This document shows positions 50,876 through 60,542 of a stretch of DNA of 64,000 nt, piece after piece; the first letter of the stretch is position 1, and every line of letters begins with the position of its first letter. The notes beneath the pieces were generated by a model, which was given only the letters and a program-made list of their open reading frames with translations, was not told where the DNA came from and searched no databases. Origin of the DNA: Aliigemmobacter aestuarii (lineage in GTDB: Bacteria; Pseudomonadota; Alphaproteobacteria; Rhodobacterales; Rhodobacteraceae); the NCBI RefSeq assembly GCF_004799285.1, contig NZ_SSND01000002.1, forward strand, positions 62,001 through 126,000. Reading direction: 5' to 3'. Position numbers and translations under genes: made by a program.

Positions 50876-52789
50876 TTATCTGAGAGCGCCCGCTGCTTTC
50901 AGCGCCTCGGCCTTTTCGGCGTTGTACCACCAGAAATCGAGTTCGCCCAGAGCATAGGGCGGCAGGGTTTCGGGATGTTCATACATGTCGAAATAGGCGA
51001 CGGTATGGGTGTTCTTGTACCACTGCGGCACCCAGAAGCGTTCCGCCCGCAAAACCCGGTCAAGCGCCTTCGTGGCGTCCGTCAGCTCGTCGTTGCTTTG
51101 CGCGGCCAGAACCACGTCGATCAGCCGGTCGACCGCTGCGGATTTCAGGCCCATCCGGTTGAACACGGACTGATCCGCCGTTTCCGACCCGTAATACTGC
51201 TTGAGTTCCGAGCCCGAGATGTAGCCGGACCGCGCGTTGCCGGTGATGATGTCGAAATTGTAATCCGGGTTGCGCGTGCGCTGTTCCATCTGCGCATCGT
51301 CCACGCGGGTCATGAAGGCATCCACACCAAGGGCGCGCAGGTTTTCGACATAGGGGTTGATGATCCGGTCGAATTGCTGGTTGTCGTTCAGGAATTCGAC
51401 CTTCAGCGTCTCGCCCTTGTCGTTACGGCGCAGCCCGTCATTGCCCACGGCCCAGCCCGCCTCGTCAAGCAGGGCCGAGGCGCGGCGCAGGTTGCCCCGG
51501 TCAAGCTGGCGTTCGCCCGAGGAGGGCGCCATCACCGCCTCGTCGGTCAGGATCGAGGCCGGCAGAAGCCCCTCGTCCACCAGCGGCTGAAGGATCGCCG
51601 TCTCTTCCGGGCCGGGCGCGCCCGTCGCGGCCAGCCACGAGTTTTCCCAGACCGAATGGATGCGCGCATAAAGCCCGTAGAACAGCGTCGCGTTCGACCA
51701 TTCGAAGTTGAACATCAGCCCCAGTGCCTCGCGCACACGCGGGTCCTGGAATTTTTCGCGCCGAAGGTTGAACAGGAACGCCTGCCCGTTCGCCTTGTTG
51801 CCGTCGGGCAGTTCGGCCTTGCGGATGTGACCTGCCTGCATGGCCGGGAAATCGTAGGAGGTGGCCCAGCCCTTCGACGAGTTTTCCTGGCGGAACGTAT
51901 AGGCCCCGGCCTTGAAGGCCTCGAAGGCCGCGTTCGAATCCGCGAAATACTCGATGCGGATCGTGTCGAAGTTTGACCGCCCGCGGTTGATCGGCAGATC
52001 GTTGCCCCAGTAATCGGGATTGCGGCGGTAGACGACGGTGCGCCCCGTCTCCATCCGGTCGAACACATAGGGGCCGGTCCCGATGTAGGGGGTCAGGGTC
52101 GACTCTTCGAGGTCCAGCCCGGCCTCGATATACTGCTTCTTCGACAGGACGGGCAGGCCGCCCATGTCCATCGGCAGGTCGCGCTTGGGGAAATCGGCCT
52201 TGAAGGTGAACTTGATGCGATGCGGGTCCAGCACCTCGACCTTCTCGACCTGCTGACCCAGCACGGTGCGGAAATCGCTCAAGCCCTTCTCGCGGAAGGT
52301 TTCGTAGGAAAACAGAACATCCTCGGCCGTCATCGGCGTGCCGTCCGAAAACCGCACCTCGGGACGCAGGTTGAAGATCACCCAGGACCGGTCCTCGGGG
52401 TATTCCATCGTGCTGCACAGCAGGCAGTAGGCCGATCCGATCTCGTCCGCGACGCCGGTCAGGATGGATTCGTGCATCACCGTCGACAATGCCGCGCCGC
52501 GCCCCTTGACCGAATAGGGGTTCATGCTGTCGAAGCCGCCAAAGGCCCATTGCGAAATCTCGCCACCCTTGGGCGCATCGGGATTGACGTAATCGAGATG
52601 CGCGAAATCGGCGGGATATTTCAGTTCGCCGAAGGTCGAGATCCCGTGCGAGGTGATGACCGTTTCGGCCCGGGCCGCCATCGCGCCCGCCGCCATTGCC
52701 AGGACCAGCGCGCCGGCCGCAAGCCAGCCCCGCCGGTGATCGGGTTTCGGTTCTGCAAGGGCCTGCGTGCGATTGCGCGTTGCGGTCAT
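50876..52789 (-). CDS. yejA: periplasmic oligopeptide-binding protein YejA
   Basis: 637 aa SBP_bac_5 protein, the usual YejA length. Signal peptide about 20-45 ([22 protein letters not shown]), then [26 protein letters not shown], the YejA start of the mature chain, and [25 protein letters not shown] 52789 follows GGGGAG by 7 nt. First gene of yejABEF; it binds peptides and hands them to YejBE. Confidence 0.93.
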   Translation of the reverse strand: MTATRNRTQALAEPKPDHRRGWLAAGALVLAMAAGAMAARAETVITSHGISTFGELKYPADFAHLDYVNPDAPKGGEISQWAFGGFDSMNPYSVKGRGAALSTVMHESILTGVADEIGSAYCLLCSTMEYPEDRSWVIFNLRPEVRFSDGTPMTAEDVLFSYETFREKGLSDFRTVLGQQVEKVEVLDPHRIKFTFKADFPKRDLPMDMGGLPVLSKKQYIEAGLDLEESTLTPYIGTGPYVFDRMETGRTVVYRRNPDYWGNDLPINRGRSNFDTIRIEYFADSNAAFEAFKAGAYTFRQENSSKGWATSYDFPAMQAGHIRKAELPDGNKANGQAFLFNLRREKFQDPRVREALGLMFNFEWSNATLFYGLYARIHSVWENSWLAATGAPGPEETAILQPLVDEGLLPASILTDEAVMAPSSGERQLDRGNLRRASALLDEAGWAVGNDGLRRNDKGETLKVEFLNDNQQFDRIINPYVENLRALGVDAFMTRVDDAQMEQRTRNPDYNFDIITGNARSGYISGSELKQYYGSETADQSVFNRMGLKSAAVDRLIDVVLAAQSNDELTDATKALDRVLRAERFWVPQWYKNTHTVAYFDMYEHPETLPPYALGELDFWWYNAEKAEALKAAGALR

Positions 52790-52914
52790 GCTCTCTCCCC
52801 TTTTGACGGGTCGGCACGACGGGCCGCCCTTTCCTGTCATGTTAAAGCGCGTTTCGCGCCAGTCTCAAGTTGCGAATCCGTGAGCAAAGGCCGGAATTCC
52901 CGGTGAAAACGAAA

Positions 52915-52939
52915 CGGGCCGCCCCAAAGGGACGGCCCG
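52915..52939 (-). terminator. terminator of the cytochrome c gene
   Basis: CGGGCCGTCCC-TTT-GGGGCGGCCCG on the minus strand (one G-T pair, 11-bp stem), followed by a T-rich tract, 23 nt after the cytochrome stop. Confidence 0.88.
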
Positions 52940-52962
52940 CGTTCCGCGCGATGCGGACAGGA

Positions 52963-53481
52963 TCAGTTCTGCGTCGCCAGCCAGGCGATCAGGTTCGCCC
53001 GGTCTTCCGACTTCGGCAGCCCGGCAAAGGACATCTTGTTGCCCGGCGCATATCCCTTGGGGTTTTCCAGGAAGGCGTAGAGGTTTTCCGGCGTCCAGGT
53101 GTCGCCGCTCATCGCCGCAAGCGCGTCGGAATAGCCGAAGCCCGCCGACGAAGCCTTGGCACGGTTCACCACGCCGTTCAGGTGCGGGCCGGTGCCATCG
53201 TTGCCGTCCACCTTGTGGCAGGCCTTACACTTGGCGAACACCTTTTCGCCGGCCGCTGCATCGCCCGCCGCAAGCACTGCGGCGACGTCAACGACTTCCT
53301 CGGCCTCGGTTTCCGTGGCTTCGCCCGCGCCGGTGTCGATGACGTAGGACTGTTCGGCACCTTCGCCGTGGCCACCGCCGGTCGAATACAGGCCATCGGC
53401 CGCCCAGCCGACGAGAAGGAAAACCAAAAGCGACCCGCAAAGGGCGCCGATGGTCTTGGTCATAGTCATCGTGTCGAACAT
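52963..53481 (-). CDS. cycM: membrane-anchored class I cytochrome c (cytochrome c-y/c552 type)
   Basis: 172 aa. Uncleaved N-terminal anchor (about 10-28, [18 protein letters not shown]), an acidic Gly/Glu/Ala linker (30-72), then a cytochrome c domain with C85-K-A-C-H89 and the likely Met ligand in GNKMSFAGL. CycY/CycM proteins carry electrons from the bc1 complex to cytochrome oxidases, including cbb3, encoded 12 kb away. The name could equally be cycY. ATG 53481 has only a weak GGGA site. Confidence 0.88.
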   Translation of the reverse strand: MFDTMTMTKTIGALCGSLLVFLLVGWAADGLYSTGGGHGEGAEQSYVIDTGAGEATETEAEEVVDVAAVLAAGDAAAGEKVFAKCKACHKVDGNDGTGPHLNGVVNRAKASSAGFGYSDALAAMSGDTWTPENLYAFLENPKGYAPGNKMSFAGLPKSEDRANLIAWLATQN

Positions 53482-53603
53482 GTCGCGTCCCATTCTGGCA
53501 TATGGCTCGCGCGCTTCTACCCGCTTCCCCGCACCGGTTTCAAGGTGTAGTAGCGCGACCAATCGCCCGAGGGGGCGCCTTTTTCGACCGGAGGGCCACA
53601 GGA

Positions 53604-54437
53604 ATGGCAGAACGAATCGCTTTCCAGGGGGAACTCGGGGCCTATTCGCACCAGGCCTGCCGCCAGGCGCGCCCCGATATGGAACCCGTGCCCTGCCGCA
53701 CCTTCGAAGACGCGATCGAGATGTGCCGCACAGGCGAGGTCGCGCTGGCGATGCTTCCGGTGGAAAACTCGACCTACGGGCGGGTGCCCGACATTCACGC
53801 CCTGCTGCCCGGTTCGGGGCTGCGGATCGTCGACGAAACCTTCGTGCGCGTGCACATCAGCCTTTTGGGCGTGCCGGGCGCGAAACTGTCCGACATCCGC
53901 CAGGCGATGAGCCACATGGTCCTGCTGGGGCAGTGCCGCGGCTTTCTGCGCGAACACGGCATTTCCCCGGTGACGGGCGCGGATACGGCGGGTTCGGCGC
54001 TGCAGGTCGCGCGCGAGGGCGACAAGACGATGGGGGCGCTGGCATCAGAACTGGCGGGCGAGATCTACGGGCTTGATGTCCTGGCCAGCGAGATCGAGGA
54101 CAACAAGACCAACACCACGCGGTTCCTTGTAATCTCGCCCCGGATCGACCTGACCCGTCGGGGTTCGGGCAAGATGATCACCACTTTCACCTTCCGCGTC
54201 CGCAACATCCCTGCCGCGCTTTACAAGGCGCTTGGCGGCTTTGCGACGAACGGGGTGAACATGACCAAGCTGGAAAGCTACATGGTCGGCGACAGCTTCA
54301 TGGCCACCGAGTTCTATGCGGATATCGAAGGCCACCCCGAGGATGCCAACGTTGCGCTGGCGCTGGAAGAGTTGCGGTATTTCACCACCTCGCTGGATAT
54401 CCTCGGCGTCTATCCGCAGGACCGCGGCCGGGGCTGA
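53604..54437 (+). CDS. pheA: prephenate dehydratase
   Basis: 277 aa monofunctional enzyme. Residues 1-185 are the dehydratase domain with [19 protein letters not shown] and the catalytic NTTRFLVI (T-R-F); residues about 195-275 form an ACT domain ([31 protein letters not shown]) for feedback by phenylalanine. It makes phenylpyruvate. No chorismate mutase part is fused. ATG 53604 follows GGAGG by 9 nt. Divergent from the cytochrome gene with 122 bp between. Confidence 0.96.
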   Translation: MAERIAFQGELGAYSHQACRQARPDMEPVPCRTFEDAIEMCRTGEVALAMLPVENSTYGRVPDIHALLPGSGLRIVDETFVRVHISLLGVPGAKLSDIRQAMSHMVLLGQCRGFLREHGISPVTGADTAGSALQVAREGDKTMGALASELAGEIYGLDVLASEIEDNKTNTTRFLVISPRIDLTRRGSGKMITTFTFRVRNIPAALYKALGGFATNGVNMTKLESYMVGDSFMATEFYADIEGHPEDANVALALEELRYFTTSLDILGVYPQDRGRG

Positions 54438-54443
54438 CAGCCC

Positions 54444-54917
54444 TCAGGCGCGGCGGGTCGCCGCAAGCCTGCCCTCGATGTCCTTGCAGAAGGCCGTGAC
54501 GCGCGCCTGATAGCGGCGGTCCATCTTGGCCTTGGCCAGTTTCAGCGACTGGATCACAAGCCGCGCCCCCAGCGTCTTGGGCTTGATCTCGGTGCTGATG
54601 TTCACGCGCGTCCGGCGCGGGGAAAGCTCCAGCAGGTCGATCACCATCGTTCCGTTCACGGGCTTCGAATCCCCCGCGAAGGCCAGTCGCGCCGGCTTGT
54701 CCATCTCGGTCAGTCGGATCGCAAGGGCGCGATCCTTGCCGCGAAAGCGGAACCGGACGTTCCAGCCCATGCCCGGCCCGGTTTTCGTCTGCTTGTCCGA
54801 TCGCGAAACCTCGGCGCCGCGCCGCATTCCTGCCCGTTCCCAGTAATCAAAATCCGCCAGCGCGGCGAACACGGCATCAATGGGGGCTTCGATGTCTTCA
54901 CGGGTACTGAACTTCAT
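54444..54917 (-). CDS. SRPBCC (START-like) family protein
   Basis: 157 aa. KFSTREDIEAPIDAVFAALADFDYWERAGMRRG is the typical opening of a polyketide-cyclase/SRPBCC helix-grip fold; a beta-rich core and a long C-terminal helix follow. These proteins bind hydrophobic ligands; no function can be named. ATG 54917 follows GAGG by 5 nt. Convergent with pheA (6 bp apart), upstream of which lies nudC on the same strand. Confidence 0.78.
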   Translation of the reverse strand: MKFSTREDIEAPIDAVFAALADFDYWERAGMRRGAEVSRSDKQTKTGPGMGWNVRFRFRGKDRALAIRLTEMDKPARLAFAGDSKPVNGTMVIDLLELSPRRTRVNISTEIKPKTLGARLVIQSLKLAKAKMDRRYQARVTAFCKDIEGRLAATRRA

Positions 54918-54964
54918 CACTTGCCTCAACTGCCTCGGGCTTCTTGGTTGGCCGCATTAGGCCC

Positions 54965-55924
54965 TCAATCCAGCCGGTCCGCAAGCCAGTTGGCAACAAG
55001 TTCATGGGCGATCGCCCCTTTGCGGGGCGCGCGGACGCGCGGATGTCGCCCGGCCACAACAGCGGCCATATCCTCGCGGCTGAGCCACAGCGCATCCTCA
55101 AGCTCCTCGGGGTCAAGCCGGATCTCCTCGGCCTCTGCCTCGGCATGGCAGCCGATCATCAGCGAGGCCGGGAAGGGCCAGGGCTGGCTGGCCAGGACCC
55201 TGACCGCCCGCACCGGAATGCCGGTTTCCTCGAAAACCTCGCGGCGCACGGCCGCCTCGACCGTCTCGCCCGGCTCGACGAACCCCGCCAGCGTGGAATA
55301 CATCCCCTCGGGCCAGCCGGGCGACCGCCCCAGAAGCAGCCGGTTGCCCCGCGTGACAAGCATGATAACCACCGGATCGGTGCGCGGGAAATGCTGCGCG
55401 GCACAGGTCGGGCAGGACCTTTGCCATCCCCCCGCCGCCAGGTCCGACGGGGCGCCGCAGGCGGCACAATACCGGTGGCTGCGGTGCCAGTGCAGCAACG
55501 CCTTCGCCGTGGCGGCAATCTCTGCCTCCAGCGGGGAAAGCCGGATCATCACGGCGCGGAGTTCGGTGTAGCCGTGGCTGTCGTCCAGCGCGGGATGACG
55601 TTGCACCGACGGGTCAAGAAACCCCGCCTCGACCGCCTCGGCGCCTGCCTCGGGGGACCAGTCGGACGTGTCGGCGGCAAACAGCCCCTTGCCCGCATCG
55701 TCCAGACCCAGAAAGACGGGTGGCGCCGCGCCGTGCAGGACGGGGCTGCCCGCCCGCACCCAGCCAAGCGCGTCGCGTGGCGCATCGACCATCGGCTTGC
55801 CGCGCCAGACCGGCAGCACCCTGCCCTCTGACAGCATCCCTGACAGCAATGCCCCGTCCTTGCGCAGATGCGCCGCACGGACCAAACCGCCGCCCGCAAA
55901 GGCCATGCTGTCAAGCGCGATCAT
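54965..55924 (-). CDS. nudC: NAD+ diphosphatase / RNA deNADding enzyme NudC
   Basis: 319 aa. The middle zinc ribbon has CAACGAP and SCPTCAAQHFPRTDP (four Cys); the Nudix box is GFVEPGETVEAAVRREVFEETGI and SQPWPFPASLMIGCHAEA is the NudC specificity block downstream of it. It cleaves NAD(H) and removes NAD caps from RNA. Start choice is uncertain: ATG 55924 is used; 55936 and 55906 are possible, none with a good ribosome site. Divergent from the cpdB-like gene. Confidence 0.93.
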   Translation of the reverse strand: MIALDSMAFAGGGLVRAAHLRKDGALLSGMLSEGRVLPVWRGKPMVDAPRDALGWVRAGSPVLHGAAPPVFLGLDDAGKGLFAADTSDWSPEAGAEAVEAGFLDPSVQRHPALDDSHGYTELRAVMIRLSPLEAEIAATAKALLHWHRSHRYCAACGAPSDLAAGGWQRSCPTCAAQHFPRTDPVVIMLVTRGNRLLLGRSPGWPEGMYSTLAGFVEPGETVEAAVRREVFEETGIPVRAVRVLASQPWPFPASLMIGCHAEAEAEEIRLDPEELEDALWLSREDMAAVVAGRHPRVRAPRKGAIAHELVANWLADRLD

Positions 55925-56147
55925 CCCGAAACCCATCCTGCATTGCCGTCCCGCGCCTTCTTCGCACGGGCCGCAGGCGGCGGCAACGGCCCGCGCCGTG
56001 GCGGCAGGGCAACGGTTTTCACAACCCTTGCGATATCGAGTGGCGCCCGCATCGTCCATTGCTAGAATCGCGAAAGACGAGTGGCATGCGTGGTTGCGAT
56101 TGCGGGGTAGACATCTGAACGGTTCCGACGGCTTGGCAAGTTTGAGG

Positions 56148-57968
56148 GTGATCGCGACGACTGACATTCACGTCAATCTGTTGCCCTACGACTATTTCAA
56201 CGATCGCCCGACGGCGGGAACCGCCTCGCTTGCGGCCCTGTCGCGGCTTGTCGCGGAAGCGCGCGCCGGGGCGGGCGCATCGGTTCTTCTGGACAATGGC
56301 GATTTCCTGCAGGGCAATCCGATGGGTGAGACTGGCCGGGCACACCCGGCACGCGCCCCTCATCCGGCGATCCTGGCCATGAACCATCTGGGCTATGACG
56401 CCACCGGCCTTGGAAACCATGAATTCAACTATGGCCTTCCCTTCCTCAGGTGGGCGCTTTCGCATGCGCGGTTTCCGGCCGTTGCCTCCAACCTGCGGCT
56501 GATCGCGGCGGGCGGGATGGCAGCCCCCCGCGGCGGCCGCCCGTTCTTTCGCCGCTTCGTCCTTCTGGAACGTCCGCTGTCGCCGGTCCTGCCGCCGGTC
56601 AGGATCGGCGTGATCGGCTTCACCCCGCCGCAGATCCTGCAATGGGACCGCCGCCACCTGAACGGCCGTCTGGCCGCCGATGACATCCTCGACACGGCGC
56701 CCGCAGCCATCGCCGAAGCGCGGCAGGCCGGGGCCGAAATCGTCATCGCGCTGTGTCATTCGGGGATCGCTCCGCTGGACACCCTTTATCACCCCGAGGC
56801 GGCCGCGGCGCATCTGGCGCTTGTGCCGGGGCTGGATGCGGTGATCTGCGGGCACAGCCACCGGCTGTTTCCCGTCCGGTCGGGCCCTGCGGAGCCGGGC
56901 GTGGATCATGCCCGCGCCACGCTTGGCGATGTGCCCGCCGTGATGCCGGGCGCGAACGCCTCGCACCTGGGCATCATCGACCTTGACCTCGTGCATGAGG
57001 GTGGCACCTGGCGGCGTGTCGGCCACCGGGTGACGCTTCGCCCCGCCCCTGCCGGGGTGGATGCGGGGTTGGCAAGCATCCTGGATCCTGCGCACCGACG
57101 AACGCTGCGGGTCATCCGCCGTAAGGTGGGCCGGACCGACGCCCCGCTTCATTCCCATTTCGCGCTTCTGGGCCGGTCCACCGCCCTGTCGCTGGTCGCC
57201 GAAGCGCAGGCCCGCGCCGCGCACCTTGCGCTTGCGGCGGCCGGACGACCCGCGCATCTGCCGCTTCTGTCGTCCATCGCGCCGTTCAAGGCCGGGGGCA
57301 ACGGCGGACCGGACCATTTCACCGACATCCCCGCCGGAAACCTTCACCTGTCGCATGCCGCGGACCTTTACCTTTTCCCCAATGAACTGGCGATCATCGA
57401 AATTGACGGCGCGGGCTTGCGCGACTGGCTGGAACATGCGGCCTCGGTCTTTGCGCGCGTTTCTGCGGGCGGCGATCCGGCAGCCCTGATCAACCCGGAC
57501 TTTCCCGGCTACAACTCTGACATGATCCACGGGCTGGACTGCACGATCGACCTATCCGTGCCCCCACGGCACGACCGGGCGGGGGCGCTGATCGACAGGG
57601 CGGCCCGTCGTGTCGTCAGCCTCAGCCATGCCGGGCGCGAGGTCGGGCGCGACGACAGGTTCCTTCTGGCCACGAACAGCTATCGCGTGTCGGGGTCGGG
57701 CGGATATCTGGCCGGACGGATGCCGCAGCCTGTCGACATCGGCAGGATCACACTTCGCGCCGCAATCATCGACCACCTGCAGCGGCAAAGCCCCGTCCGC
57801 CCCCGCCCCGGTCCGGGCTTTCGTCTGATCGCGTCCGAAGGGGGTGCCGCGATCCTGCGGACCGCCCCCGCCGCCCTGCGCCATCTTGACGAGATCGCTG
57901 ATTACCGGCCTCGGCCGCTTCCGCCCGATGCCGAGGGTTATCTGCCGCTTGTCCTGACCTTCGGCTGA
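56148..57968 (+). CDS. CpdB-like 2',3'-cyclic-nucleotide phosphodiesterase/3'-nucleotidase
   Basis: About 606 aa. The metallophosphatase domain reads VIATTDIHVNLLPYDYF, LDNGDFLQGNP, GLGNHEFNYGL, ALCHSG and VICGHSHRLFP, the metal-ligand set of the 5'-nucleotidase family; the C-terminal substrate domain has the Y-x-V-S-G-S-GGY end (SYRVSGSGGYL). The D-x-H-x-x-x-x-P-x-D-Y start is CpdB-specific. There is no ATG start; GTG 56148 or TTG 56142/56133 are possible, with poor ribosome sites. No signal peptide is seen, unlike periplasmic E. coli CpdB, so it may be cytoplasmic. Confidence 0.83.
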   Translation: MIATTDIHVNLLPYDYFNDRPTAGTASLAALSRLVAEARAGAGASVLLDNGDFLQGNPMGETGRAHPARAPHPAILAMNHLGYDATGLGNHEFNYGLPFLRWALSHARFPAVASNLRLIAAGGMAAPRGGRPFFRRFVLLERPLSPVLPPVRIGVIGFTPPQILQWDRRHLNGRLAADDILDTAPAAIAEARQAGAEIVIALCHSGIAPLDTLYHPEAAAAHLALVPGLDAVICGHSHRLFPVRSGPAEPGVDHARATLGDVPAVMPGANASHLGIIDLDLVHEGGTWRRVGHRVTLRPAPAGVDAGLASILDPAHRRTLRVIRRKVGRTDAPLHSHFALLGRSTALSLVAEAQARAAHLALAAAGRPAHLPLLSSIAPFKAGGNGGPDHFTDIPAGNLHLSHAADLYLFPNELAIIEIDGAGLRDWLEHAASVFARVSAGGDPAALINPDFPGYNSDMIHGLDCTIDLSVPPRHDRAGALIDRAARRVVSLSHAGREVGRDDRFLLATNSYRVSGSGGYLAGRMPQPVDIGRITLRAAIIDHLQRQSPVRPRPGPGFRLIASEGGAAILRTAPAALRHLDEIADYRPRPLPPDAEGYLPLVLTFG

Positions 57969-58038
57969 CCTTTCACATTCCCGGCCGCTGCCCTAATGTG
58001 CCGCGGCAACCCGCAGGCGACAGCACAAGGATGGCCGG

Positions 58039-58665
58039 ATGTTCGAGGCCGTGATCTTCGATCTGGACGGAACCCTGATCGACACCGAGGCACAGGCGAT
58101 CACCGCCGGAAACGCGGCCTTCGCGGCCTTGGGCGTGGCCGATCCGGGAAACATCTTTCACCGTCTCGTCGGCACCGACCAGCCCACCGGGCGCAGGATC
58201 CTTGAGGCAGAATTTCCGGGGCTGGACGTGCAGCGCCTGACATCGCTCTGGAACGAGGCCTTTCTGGACCTGATCGCACAAGACCTTCCGCTGAAGCCGG
58301 GCGTGACCGAACTTCTGGACCGGCTGGACCGGCCCAAGGCTGTCTGCACCTCGTCCGGACAGGTCGAGGCTCACCGCAAGCTGCGGCTGGCGGGGCTTGA
58401 TCACCACTTTCCGGTGGTCACGACGCTTGCCTGCGTGACCCGGCCCAAGCCGGATCCCGAACCCTATGTGCTGACCGCGCACAGACTGGGCGTGACGCCC
58501 GCACGCTGCGTCGTCTTCGAGGACAGCGAACCGGGCGCGGCGGCGGCCTTCACGGCGGGCTGCACCGTGGTGCATGTCCCCGATGTGATGGCGGCAAGCG
58601 GAAAGAACGCACATCTGGTGGCCCCCACGCTTCTGGACGGGGCGCGGCGGATCGGCCTGATCTGA
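58039..58665 (+). CDS. HAD phosphatase, beta-phosphoglucomutase/phosphoglycolate-phosphatase-like
   Basis: 208 aa. Motif I IFDLDGTLIDTE (Asp8, Asp10), motif II VCTSSG, motif III Lys in RPKPDPEPY and motif IV VFEDSEPGAAAAFTAG. The cap domain and the TRPKPDP block place it with YcjU/GPH-type sugar-phosphate or phosphoglycolate phosphatases. It starts 70 nt after the cpdB-like gene and may be co-transcribed. Convergent with the M24 gene. Confidence 0.87.
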   Translation: MFEAVIFDLDGTLIDTEAQAITAGNAAFAALGVADPGNIFHRLVGTDQPTGRRILEAEFPGLDVQRLTSLWNEAFLDLIAQDLPLKPGVTELLDRLDRPKAVCTSSGQVEAHRKLRLAGLDHHFPVVTTLACVTRPKPDPEPYVLTAHRLGVTPARCVVFEDSEPGAAAAFTAGCTVVHVPDVMAASGKNAHLVAPTLLDGARRIGLI

Positions 58666-58669
58666 CCTC

Positions 58670-60046
58670 TCAGAGAGCCAGCACAGAGCGCGGATCCAGA
58701 AGAAAGGGCGCGATGATCCCGCAAGTATCGGCCAGCGGCAGCAGGCTGTCGGGTACATCAAGCCCGATCACCTCGCGCATGAAGCCCTGACGCAGGGCGC
58801 ATCGCGCGGCGACATCGGGAAAGCAGGCGGCCAGATCGGCGCGCAGGTCCGCATCGGCGATCACATAGCCGTCTTCCATCCGGGTGGACCCGTAGACCGG
58901 GTTCGACGGGATCACGTCGCATTGCATCGCCATCCCCGACCGGATCGGCAGGCCGGAACCTTCGAAGATCGGCGAAGACACCCATTCATCCAGCCCGATC
59001 AGGTGGCCAGGGTTCAGCGTCACGGCGAAGCGGTCGAAGGGAAGCACCCCGCGCATCGCGGCCCATATCTCGCCCCCGCTGACGCCGGGGCGCATCAGCC
59101 CGCACCAGACCGACATCGCCTCAAGATAGGGGCTGGCGAAGACCTCGGCATAGTCGGCGGCGGGCCGGGGCAGGTCGTCGGGGCCGGAGGCCACCCAACC
59201 CGCCCGGCAGATGTTCGCGCCCCAGTGGCAGATGTTGAACGACAAGGGCTGCCCGCGCCTCAGGCGTTGCCCGGTGGGGCCGGAAAGCCCCTGATCGGCC
59301 CGCGCCCCGGTGGCAAAGGTCGGATGACAACCAAGCGGCAGGCCCCCGATCCGCGCCGCCTCCAGCGCCTCGAAATCGCTCTGCCCCTCGCGGAAGGCGA
59401 AGACCATCCGCCGCAGCGCCGTGGCCGCCATGTGATTGGCGAATTCAAGCCGCGCTATTTCGGTGACATCCACCGTCGCGCGCAACCCGTGACCGGGATG
59501 CTGGAACAGGTCGGTGGCATTTTCCACCCGCCCCGCGACCCGCCGCAGCGGATCGGCAATGAAGGCGGGCAGATCCAGCGCAAGCGCAGGATCCGGCATC
59601 TCTGCGGCCTCGAACCATTTCCAGCCGACCGCCCCCACCTTGCCCGCAATCGGCACCGCCCCGGCCAGCCAGTCGGCAAGCGTCCGTCCGCCCCGCGGCT
59701 GCGACGGCAGCGAGAACGAGGCGCAATGCCCCACCCGGATCAGCCCCGCCGCGACAAGCGGCGACACCCCCGTGTAGGGCAGACATTCGTTTCCGGCCAG
59801 CAGAAGCGCATCATCGGGCGTGACGATCAGCAACGCCTCCTCGAAGCGCGGATCGAACCCCGTGGCCCAGTGAAGGTTCGCCGCATGCTCGCGATCGCCA
59901 TAGATCACCAGCGCATCGTATCCGCGCCCCGCCATCGCCCCGCGCAGGCGGGACAGCCGCGCCTCCATCGTGGAAAGGCCGGGCAGGCGCGGCAGATCGG
60001 GCGCGCCGAAATCGGGCCAGTCGATGCGGATCAGGCGGCTTGTCAT
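58670..60046 (-). CDS. M24-family (Xaa-Pro peptidase/creatinase-like) protein, metal site degraded
   Basis: 458 aa. An N-terminal creatinase domain (about 25-190) precedes the pita-bread M24 domain. The two metal aspartates are missing: where D-x-G-x...-D is expected the sequence reads SFNICHWGANICRAGWVAS. PGHLIG keeps the His, CDVIP has Asp for the first Glu, and RMEDGYVI keeps the second Glu. The pattern fits metal-free creatinase-type amidinohydrolases better than a true aminopeptidase. The substrate is unknown. Convergent with the HAD gene, 4 bp apart. Confidence 0.75.
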   Translation of the reverse strand: MTSRLIRIDWPDFGAPDLPRLPGLSTMEARLSRLRGAMAGRGYDALVIYGDREHAANLHWATGFDPRFEEALLIVTPDDALLLAGNECLPYTGVSPLVAAGLIRVGHCASFSLPSQPRGGRTLADWLAGAVPIAGKVGAVGWKWFEAAEMPDPALALDLPAFIADPLRRVAGRVENATDLFQHPGHGLRATVDVTEIARLEFANHMAATALRRMVFAFREGQSDFEALEAARIGGLPLGCHPTFATGARADQGLSGPTGQRLRRGQPLSFNICHWGANICRAGWVASGPDDLPRPAADYAEVFASPYLEAMSVWCGLMRPGVSGGEIWAAMRGVLPFDRFAVTLNPGHLIGLDEWVSSPIFEGSGLPIRSGMAMQCDVIPSNPVYGSTRMEDGYVIADADLRADLAACFPDVAARCALRQGFMREVIGLDVPDSLLPLADTCGIIAPFLLDPRSVLAL

Positions 60047-60110
60047 GCGGTTGTTCCCCGGCTCGGGTGGAGTCTAGCGCGGCCCGATACGGCGCGCCAG
60101 CCACCACCGC

Positions 60111-60139
60111 TTGCGAATCCGCACCCGCCCCCCTATATG
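60111..60139 (+). promoter_or_regulatory. promoter of the SRP RNA gene
   Basis: TTGCGA (60111-60116), 17 bp, TATATG (60134-60139), with the RNA 5' end at about 60147, the normal 7 bp after the -10. Confidence 0.75.
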
Positions 60140-60146
60140 AACGGTC

Positions 60147-60240
60147 GAGAGGTTGGCGCGGGCGAGCGCCTCGCCAACCCGGTCAGGTCCGGAAGGAAGC
60201 AGCCGTAACGAGCCCCGCTTGGGTCGTTGTCCAGCCTCTC
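60147..60240 (+). ncRNA. ffs: small signal recognition particle RNA (4.5S)
   Basis: About 94 nt. It contains GGTCAGGTCCGGAAGGAAGC, the invariant SRP domain IV that binds Ffh and includes the GGAA tetraloop. The ends GAGAGGTTGG and CCAGCCTCTC pair to close the long hairpin. Confidence 0.96.
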
Positions 60241-60542
60241 ACCCAACACCCCCCTAACGCGTTGATGCAAAATACCCCCCTTGTCCTCAAGGGGTTGGCA
60301 CCGTTCACGGCGCCAGATCGCCTGCCCGAATGAGGCCACTGATGGCGGGAAACCCGTAAGCGGACGAGCGCTTCCATGCGCGCCTCGCGGTGCCCGCTGC
60401 GTTGCAGTCGGCCATCGGGAGGTCGAAACGTCTTTGTTGTCCAAACCGGCCGATGGCCGGGGTTCCCCTTTCCGCGGACGGACTTTTCCAAAGCCTTTTT
60501 CACGGGACTGCCAACCAAGACATCCCGGCTACGACAATGGTG
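60241..60542. other. 302-nt region without a convincing gene
   Basis: Follows the SRP RNA. It holds a GGGGGTATTTTGCATCA sequence on the minus strand (60264-60280) that resembles the intercistronic elements at 1312 and 25386, and a CCGGCC-GAT-GGCCGG hairpin (60446-60460). A minus-strand frame from a TTG near 60518 reads PVKKALEKSVRGKGNPGHRP at first but then looks random. No RNA family is recognised. Confidence 0.4.

Noticed and set aside
46943-53481. yejABEF as a microcin-specific system
   Set aside because: The genes fit a general peptide importer; no microcin biosynthesis or immunity gene is present.
60183-60518. Minus-strand protein gene opposite the SRP RNA
   Set aside because: TTG start only, no ribosome site, and the frame runs antisense through the SRP RNA.
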